The notes under the pieces: model-generated
What the model was told of the DNA's origin: nothing
Databases searched by the model: none
What the model saw: only the letters and a program-made list of their open reading frames with translations
Assembly: GCF_030144325.1 (NCBI RefSeq)
Contig: NZ_CP126307.1
Coordinates: forward strand, 620,001-684,000
Length of the DNA: 64,000 nucleotides
From: Bosea vestrisii
GTDB taxonomy: Bacteria; Pseudomonadota; Alphaproteobacteria; Rhizobiales; Beijerinckiaceae
Direction: 5' to 3'
Shown here: one piece after another, positions 59,140-64,000 of the stretch
Layout of the letters: every line of letters starts with the position of its first letter
Numbering within the stretch: position 1 is the stretch's first letter
Position numbers and translations under genes: made by a program

Positions 59140-60389
59140 TCACTCCAGCAACCGCAACCTCCTGCCGAGCTTCAGCGTCGCCGTCGTGCCGGCGATAAGC
59201 CCGAGCGCGAAGACCCAGCCCGAGACCGCCCCGGCCGAGATGCCCGAGAGCAGCGTGCCGACGGTGCAGCCGAGCCCGATCACCGTACCCCAGCCGAGCA
59301 AGGCTCCGCCGGCAAGGCCGCGCAGCACGTGTCCGCCGGTCGGCCGCCGCGGCTTGAACGCCCCTGCCGCCAGCGCCGCGGCGAACGCAGCTGCGACCAA
59401 CCCGGCGACGAAGAGCCCGTTCGGCGTCAGCAGCGCATCACGGATCGCCGTGGCGCAGCCCCGGAAGCTGTCGAGGCCCTCGAGCCGCGATGGCAACAGA
59501 TCGAAGGTGGCGGCGAGCTGACGCGAGCGCGAACCAAGCTCGGCGGTGACGCCGAGCGGCGACAGGCGCAGGTAAGCCGCAACTCCGATCAGCCCGACGA
59601 AGAGCCCCCTAACCAAGCCGGCCAGCGCCGCAGGAAGATCGCAGCGATAGGATCGGCTTGCGCCTCTTGCGCAGCACCCTGCTCGCTTGGCCGACCAGCT
59701 CGCAGCAACCACCAGGCCGCTGCGCCAAGCACGGCGAGCCCCGCCAGCAGCGCGCCGCCATAGCCGAGCTGGCGCGGCAGCCACAGCACAGGCGAGTCCG
59801 AGATCGTCAGGAGATAGAGTTTGTTCCAGCTCAGGAATCCCAGGATGAAGCCGAGGCCGGCGCCGATCAGCGCGAAGGGTGAGGTCGGCGAGCCCTCGCC
59901 CAGCCGGTAGAGATGGGCGCTGATGCAGGAGCCGGAGATCGCCATGCCGGCGCCGAAGGCGAGACCGGCCAGCAGCAGCGCCGGGCCGACCGGGCCGATA
60001 TGCGCCGTCGGCGGCAAGCGCGTCCCCGACGGATCGGGCAGCCAGGCGCCATAGATCAGCGTGTAACCGGCGAGCCCGACTGCCAGCGCGGTGAGGATGC
60101 CGAGCAATCCGCGCGGATCGCGCCGGTCGAGCCAGTCCTTCCAGATGCAGAAGAAGCAGAAGCGCGCGCGCTGCAGCACGAAGCCGAAGGCGGCGCCAAG
60201 GATCAGCGAGAGCTGCAGCTGCGGCGCCGGATCGCCATGGCGCCCGACGAGGTAGATCGAGACTGCGATCGCGGCGGTGACGGCGGCCGCCGCGATGAAG
60301 CGCGGGGGCGGCAGCCTGATCGGCTCCGCCCCCGCCTGCCGGCGCGCCAGCTCATAATCCAGCGCGCCGCTATCGTCGGAGATGCTCAT
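59140..60389 (-). pseudogene. YeeE/YedE-family sulfur-compound transporter, single frameshift
   Basis: The first part (60389 to ~59610) encodes a membrane protein with RARFCFFCIWKDWLDRRDPRG, then GMAISGSCISAHLYRLGEG. The second (to 59140) encodes GCTVGTLLSGISAGAVSGW. These are the two cysteine-bearing halves of YeeE/YedE (DUF395) transporters, which move thiosulfate-like sulfur compounds. The halves are in different frames. Adding one base to the CCCCC run at 59605-59609 gives one 416-residue protein with about ten helices. The neighbouring rhodanese supports a sulfur role. A sequencing error is likelier than decay. Confidence 0.85.
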
Positions 60390-60397
60390 CGGGAGGC

Positions 60398-61333
60398 TTA
60401 CTTGCCGCCCCAGACCGTGCCGGCCGGATTGCTGATCGGCAGGCCGACGACATTGCCGTACTCGGTCCAGGAGCCGTCATAATTGGCGGCCTGGTAGCCG
60501 AGCACGCGCGAGAGGATGAACCAAGTGTGGCTCGAGCGCTCGCCGATACGGCAGGAGGTGATCACCGGCTTGGAGCCGTCGATGCCGACCTCGGCATAGA
60601 GCTTCTTCAGCTCCTCCGGCGACTTCAGCGTGCCGTCGGCCTGGTTGACCGCGCGCGCCCACGGCACGTTGACCGAGCCGGGGATGTGGCCGGCGCGCAG
60701 CGCCAGTTCCTGGAAACCGGCCGGCGCGATGATCTTGCCGGAGAACTCATCCGGCGAGCGGATGTCGAGGACGCGCGCCTCGGACTTCTTCTCGACGGTG
60801 GCGACGACGTCGGTCAGCCGGGCGCGCAGCGCCTTGTTGGGCTCGCCGACGCTGAAGCTCGACGCCTTGACCGGCTCCGGATTGGTCGCGACCGGGCGCT
60901 TCTCCAGCTCCCATTTCTTGCGGCCGCCATCGAGCAGCTTCACGTTGTCGCGCAGGCCGTAGATGTCGAACACCCAGGCGCCCCAGGCGGCGAACCAGTT
61001 GTTGTTGTCGCCGTAGAGGACGACGGTAACGTCCTTGTCGACGCCGAGCTTGCGCGCCAGCGCCTGGAACTTCTCCGGCCCGGCGATGTCGCGCGAGACG
61101 GTCTCGACCAGGTCGGTGTGCCAGGCGATGTTCTGCGCGCCGGGGATATGGCCGCGCTCATAGATGCCGGGCTCGACGCTGACCTCGACGATCCTGACCT
61201 TGGGGTCATTGAGATTCTTCTCCAGCCACTCGGTCGAGACCAGCGGGCCGGACTGCGCCAGCGCTGCGCCGCCAAGCGCAAGACTCGCGGCGAGCGCAAC
61301 CGCACCGCAGCGGATGAGGGAGAGGACGGACAT
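60398..61333 (-). CDS. Exported rhodanese-family sulfurtransferase
   Basis: A 311-residue two-domain rhodanese with a signal peptide (MSVLSLIRCGAVALAASLALGGAALAQ). The N-terminal domain is inactive and the C-terminal one has the catalytic Cys in ITSCRIGERSSHTWF. The typical PGSVNVPWARAVN and RVLDIRSPDEFSGK are present. It transfers a sulfane sulfur from thiosulfate or mercaptopyruvate to an acceptor, here probably in the periplasm. The start at 61333 precedes the signal peptide. It is eight bases upstream of the YeeE/YedE-like gene, forming a sulfur operon. Confidence 0.92.
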   Translation of the reverse strand: MSVLSLIRCGAVALAASLALGGAALAQSGPLVSTEWLEKNLNDPKVRIVEVSVEPGIYERGHIPGAQNIAWHTDLVETVSRDIAGPEKFQALARKLGVDKDVTVVLYGDNNNWFAAWGAWVFDIYGLRDNVKLLDGGRKKWELEKRPVATNPEPVKASSFSVGEPNKALRARLTDVVATVEKKSEARVLDIRSPDEFSGKIIAPAGFQELALRAGHIPGSVNVPWARAVNQADGTLKSPEELKKLYAEVGIDGSKPVITSCRIGERSSHTWFILSRVLGYQAANYDGSWTEYGNVVGLPISNPAGTVWGGK

Positions 61334-61387
61334 TCTGGCGCTCCTTGGCGCCGAAGGGCCGGGATATCGGCACCCTTCGGCATGAAT

Positions 61388-61423
61388 TGCAGGGGCTGCC
61401 ATGATTTCGCCACAGCCCCTGCA
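61388..61423. repeat. Inverted repeat upstream of the rhodanese gene
   Basis: TGCAGGGGCTG (61388-61398) and CAGCCCCTGCA (61413-61423) are perfect complements with a 14-base loop. A run of eight T (61441-61448) lies 17 bases further on. It is in the gap between the CDF-like gene and the rhodanese. It may terminate the upstream gene or bind a regulator of the sulfur operon; the position does not decide. Confidence 0.55.
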
Positions 61424-61490
61424 GGAGAAGCCGCACAGGATTTTTTTTGTTCGCGCGAAGCGCAGAACAAGCCAGTCGTACGACCTTGGT

Positions 61491-62312
61491 TTACGAAGAA
61501 TATTCTTCTTTTGCTTCGACTTTCGTCCGGTTCTGCGACTGTCTGGTCGCGCGCCAGATCGCCCAGGTCGCCTGGAAGCAGAGGAAGGCGACGAAGACGT
61601 CGAACAGATATTCCGGCCAGCGCACCGGCAGCAGCCGAGCGCTAAGGCCGAGCAGCGCGAAGCCGGTGGTCGAGATCGCATCGTTCCGGCTCGACAGCCA
61701 GGTCGCCTTGATCACCGGGTTGCGCTCGGCCCGGAAGCGCCAGAGCACGCCGATGATCAGATAGGCGATCAGGATCGCGCTCGCCGCCGAGAAGCCGAGC
61801 GCGAAGACCTCGATCGGCCGCGGCCGTAGAATCTTGTCCCAGAGGTCGTAGAGCGTGTGGAAGCCCGCGACCGCCATCACGGCGCCGATGCCGAGCGCAG
61901 CCAGCTTTTCGGCGCGCTCGTCGCGGCCGAAGACCAAAGCTGCGATGCCGTAGAGCGCGACGTCGTAGACCCAGTCGACGCCGTCCTTGAACAGCTGGTT
62001 GTTGCCGATCGCCAGCGCCCAGAGCACGACATTGCCGGCGAAGATCAGGATGCCGAGCGCGATGCCCCAGATCGTCAGGCGATAGGCGCGCCCGACCTTT
62101 GGATCGACCGGCGCGGCATGGCCGGGCTCGCCCTGGCCGTCATGCTCGGGCTTGTCCCGACCATCCACGTCTTCAGGCCGCTGCGACGCATCGAAGGCTG
62201 ACAAGCGAGGCACTCCCGGGCCGCCCCGGACAGTGTCGCGCAAATTGTGCTCGTCGCAAGACGTCGCTGGCCGGGACTGGCCCGACCAGGACGACAGCGG
62301 ATCGCCGCTCAC
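61491..62312 (-). CDS. CDF-family-like cation transporter with repeat-derived N-terminus
   Basis: The conserved part begins near DPKVGRAYRLTIWGIALGILIFAGNVVLWALAIGNNQLFKDGVDWVYDVALYGIAALVFGRDERAEK. It has about five to six helices of the cation diffusion facilitator fold, with D-x-x-D (KDGVDWVYD) metal ligands. The upstream ~70 residues are translated from a dispersed repeat (VDGRDKPEHDG is its usual peptide) and have no family similarity. No ATG, GTG or TTG start follows the repeat before the first helix, so the true start is uncertain; the GTG at 62310-62312 is the frame's upstream limit. Metal unknown. Confidence 0.75.
   Translation of the reverse strand: MSGDPLSSWSGQSRPATSCDEHNLRDTVRGGPGVPRLSAFDASQRPEDVDGRDKPEHDGQGEPGHAAPVDPKVGRAYRLTIWGIALGILIFAGNVVLWALAIGNNQLFKDGVDWVYDVALYGIAALVFGRDERAEKLAALGIGAVMAVAGFHTLYDLWDKILRPRPIEVFALGFSAASAILIAYLIIGVLWRFRAERNPVIKATWLSSRNDAISTTGFALLGLSARLLPVRWPEYLFDVFVAFLCFQATWAIWRATRQSQNRTKVEAKEEYSS
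62138..62185. repeat. Dispersed palindromic repeat inside a coding frame
   Basis: CGTCATGCTCGGG-CTTGTCCCGACCAT and CCACGTCTTCAGG match the unit at 4157. Here it lies within the readable frame of the CDF-like gene and supplies its N-terminal residues. Confidence 0.8.
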
Positions 62313-62339
62313 CGCGCCGGCGCTTGTGAGGGTGCGCCC

Positions 62340-63101
62340 TCACCCGCGCCCGACGAGCGGGGCCTTGGTCGCCATCACCGTGACGAAGAGGATGTTGGCC
62401 TCGAGCGGCAGGCCGGCCATGTGCAGCACGGTGGTGGCGACATGGTCGACATCCATCACCGGCTCGACCTTGATCGAGCCGTCCGGCTGCGGCACGCCGG
62501 TGGTCATCTTCTTGGCCATCTCGGTCAGCGCGTTGCCGATATCGACCTGGCCGACGGCGATGTCGTATTTGCGCCCGTCGAGCGAGGCGGTCTTGGTCAG
62601 GCCGGAGATGGCGTGCTTGGTCGCGGTATAGGCGGCCGAATTCGGCCGCGGCACCTGCGCCGAGATCGAGCCGTTGTTGATGATGCGCCCGCCGCGCGGC
62701 TCCTGCGCCTTCATCACCTTGAAGGCCTCCTGCGTGCACAGGAAAGGGCCGGTCAGATTGGTGTCGACCACCCTCTGCCAGTCCTCCAACGAGAGGTCCT
62801 CGAGCAGAACGCCGCCCGGCGCATTGACGCCGGCATTGTTGAACAGCACGTCGACGCGGCCGAAGGTCTCCTTGGTCCTGGCGAACAGCGCCTCGACCGA
62901 CCGCTTGTCGGTCACGTCGGTTGAGACCGCGAGCGCCTGCTCCGTCGATACGCCGGAGAGCTTGATCGTCTCTTCCAGGGCGTCGGCGCGGCGTCCGGCC
63001 AGCACGGTGCGGTAGCCGTCCTTCAGGAAGGCGATGGCGACGGACCGGCCGACGCCCGAGCCGGCACCGGTAATGATCGCGACCTTGTTATGCCCAGACA
63101 T
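62340..63101 (-). CDS. Short-chain dehydrogenase/reductase
   Basis: A 253-residue SDR with TGAGSGVG (~10-17), NNAGVNAPGG, Ser in NNGSISAQVP and catalytic YTATKHAIS. Substrate unknown. It is directly upstream of the CDF-like gene (27 bases), but the repeat between them makes a common transcript uncertain. Similar proteins act on 3-hydroxy-acyl or sugar substrates. Confidence 0.92.
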   Translation of the reverse strand: MSGHNKVAIITGAGSGVGRSVAIAFLKDGYRTVLAGRRADALEETIKLSGVSTEQALAVSTDVTDKRSVEALFARTKETFGRVDVLFNNAGVNAPGGVLLEDLSLEDWQRVVDTNLTGPFLCTQEAFKVMKAQEPRGGRIINNGSISAQVPRPNSAAYTATKHAISGLTKTASLDGRKYDIAVGQVDIGNALTEMAKKMTTGVPQPDGSIKVEPVMDVDHVATTVLHMAGLPLEANILFVTVMATKAPLVGRG

Positions 63102-63243
63102 GCGCTTCCTCGCCTTACCGTGATTTAAACCGTTCCAGGTGCCGCACCATAACAGCGTATGCAGTATGCGGAACCGCTTTTCCCGCAGACCGGCGGCTTG
63201 CCAGCGTATGCGCCTGCCCTACAGTTCTAGCCAGGGAGGACGC

Positions 63244-64000
63244 ATGATGACCAGCCTGAGCCGCCGCAGTTTCATCGCCGCCGGGGCCGCGGGCCTCAGC
63301 CTGCCCGCTTTCGCCCAGCAACCCGGCCATGAGCAGCATGGCGGCCACTATGAGCGGCTGAACCAGCCGGGCCGGATCGGCAAGCCCGAGCTCGCCGCCT
63401 CGCAGAATGTCTTCGATTCACCGGCGCCGAAGGCGGCTAACCCCGGCCGCTGGGTTGCGAAGGCCCTGCTGCCGCTGCCGCGTTCGGAGATGGCCTGGGC
63501 GGCGGCCTTTGACGACCGCATGCATATCGTCGGCGGCTATGGCGAGCAGCGTACCGACCGGCCTTATCACCATGTCTACGATCCCAAGGCCGACAAATGG
63601 AGCGACGGCGCGCCGCTGCCGCAAGGCGCCAACCATGTCGGCGTCGCCTTCCTCGATGGCAGGCTCTACGCCATCGGCGGCTTCCTTGAGCAGAACCGCA
63701 AGCCGCATCCACGCTGCTTCGTCTATGATCCCAAGACCGACAAATGGGCCGAGATCGCGCCCCTGCCCCGCCCGATCGGCTCGGCCGCGATCGTCGGCTT
63801 GAACGGCCTGCTGTATTCGATCGGCGGCGCGATCGGCGACACCACCGAGAGCAAGACCTCGGTCAACTGGCACCGCGTCTACGATCCCAAGGCCGATGCC
63901 TGGAGCGAGCGCTCGCCGCTGCCGACGGCGCGCGACCACACCGGAACGCTCGCCATCGGCAACCTGATCCACGTCATCGGCGGGCGCGTCGACTCGTTCC
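63244..64000 (+). CDS. Kelch-repeat protein with Tat-like signal (C-terminus outside window)
   Basis: The first 252 residues are visible and the gene continues past 64000. An N-terminal SLSRRSFIAAGAAGLSLPAFAQ has the twin-arginine and hydrophobic pattern of a Tat signal. Kelch repeats follow from about residue 85: MHIVGGYGEQ, VYDPKADKWSDGAPLP, RLYAIGGFLEQ, VYDPKTDKWAEIAPLP, LLYSIGGAI and VYDPKADAWSERSPLP. The pattern predicts a beta-propeller exported to the periplasm. The partner is unknown. Two consecutive ATGs follow GGGAGGA; the first is used. Confidence 0.9.
   Translation, partial: MMTSLSRRSFIAAGAAGLSLPAFAQQPGHEQHGGHYERLNQPGRIGKPELAASQNVFDSPAPKAANPGRWVAKALLPLPRSEMAWAAAFDDRMHIVGGYGEQRTDRPYHHVYDPKADKWSDGAPLPQGANHVGVAFLDGRLYAIGGFLEQNRKPHPRCFVYDPKTDKWAEIAPLPRPIGSAAIVGLNGLLYSIGGAIGDTTESKTSVNWHRVYDPKADAWSERSPLPTARDHTGTLAIGNLIHVIGGRVDSF

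Noticed and set aside
1..64000. CRISPR arrays, tRNA or rRNA genes, insertion sequences and prophage genes
   Set aside because: No regularly spaced repeats, cloverleaf-like or rRNA sequences, and no transposase or integrase frames were found.

Overview
The window is a high-GC chromosomal stretch from an alphaproteobacterium. Several lineage-typical genes point to Hyphomicrobiales (Rhizobiales): divK-pleD, an EipB-type envelope protein, DUF3572-dinB, DUF1489, clpS-clpA, a phasin, a double cold-shock-domain protein and a two-domain urtB. Dispersed palindromes (the 'GTCATGGTCGGGCTTGTC' family and a 'GCATGATC...GATCATGC' element) and the acdS/acdR pair make a Bosea-like genus my best guess. That guess is inference; no rRNA or tRNA gene lies in the window.

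Layout. 1-6.8 kb: partial HD-GYP-like protein, HPP membrane protein, cold-shock protein, mandelate-racemase-type enzyme, LysE exporter, sirtuin, aminotransferase and a DoxX-like protein. 7-10.3 kb: sugar-acid genes (UxaA/GarD dehydratase, gluconokinase, 6-phosphogluconate dehydrogenase). 10.5-15.2 kb: Kef-type K+/H+ antiporter, ACC deaminase with a small overlapping partner and a divergent Lrp-type regulator, then a MerR regulator overlapping a carboxymuconolactone-decarboxylase-like gene. 15.2-17.2 kb: a one-gene islet carrying a DUF4209/HEPN-like protein, flanked by a duplicated urtE 3' end. 17.2-23.1 kb: urtABCDE urea transporter with a sigma-54 promoter. 23.4-29.5 kb: a mini-gene with a 17-nt Shine-Dalgarno sequence, rnr, DUF983, NUDIX, rpmG, a glycine-rich repeat protein and two small proteins. 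29.8-34.2 kb: pleD-divK, DUF3572-dinB and eipB. 34.3-42.9 kb: TetR/SDR pair, RidA, GDPD, FemAB-like, HIT, two AhpD-like genes with an ECF41 sigma factor, M48 protease and AzlCD. 43.1-48.2 kb: clpA, clpS, Rieske oxygenase and phasin. 48.5-57 kb: D,D-carboxypeptidase, DnaJ/VWA pair, panC, YcxB, DUF1489, SDR, APH-like kinase and a PLP lyase with a divergent XRE-cupin regulator. 57-64 kb: biotin-dependent carboxylase subunit, YeeE/YedE sulfur transporter with rhodanese, CDF-like protein, SDR and a partial Kelch protein.

How genes work together. The urt operon imports urea under apparent nitrogen (RpoN) control. Gluconokinase and Gnd pass gluconate into the pentose-phosphate pathway. ClpS delivers N-degron substrates to ClpA. 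DivK-PleD belongs to the cell-cycle/c-di-GMP circuit. The ECF41 sigma factor probably drives its own operon of AhpD-like genes from a visible TGTCAC/CGTC promoter. AcdR-like, TetR, MerR and XRE-cupin regulators each sit beside recognisable operator-like repeats.

Quality note. Four otherwise normal genes (cobB-like sirtuin, GDPD, clpA, yeeE-like) are each broken by a one-base length change at a G/C run. That pattern fits residual sequencing error better than four independent pseudogenes.
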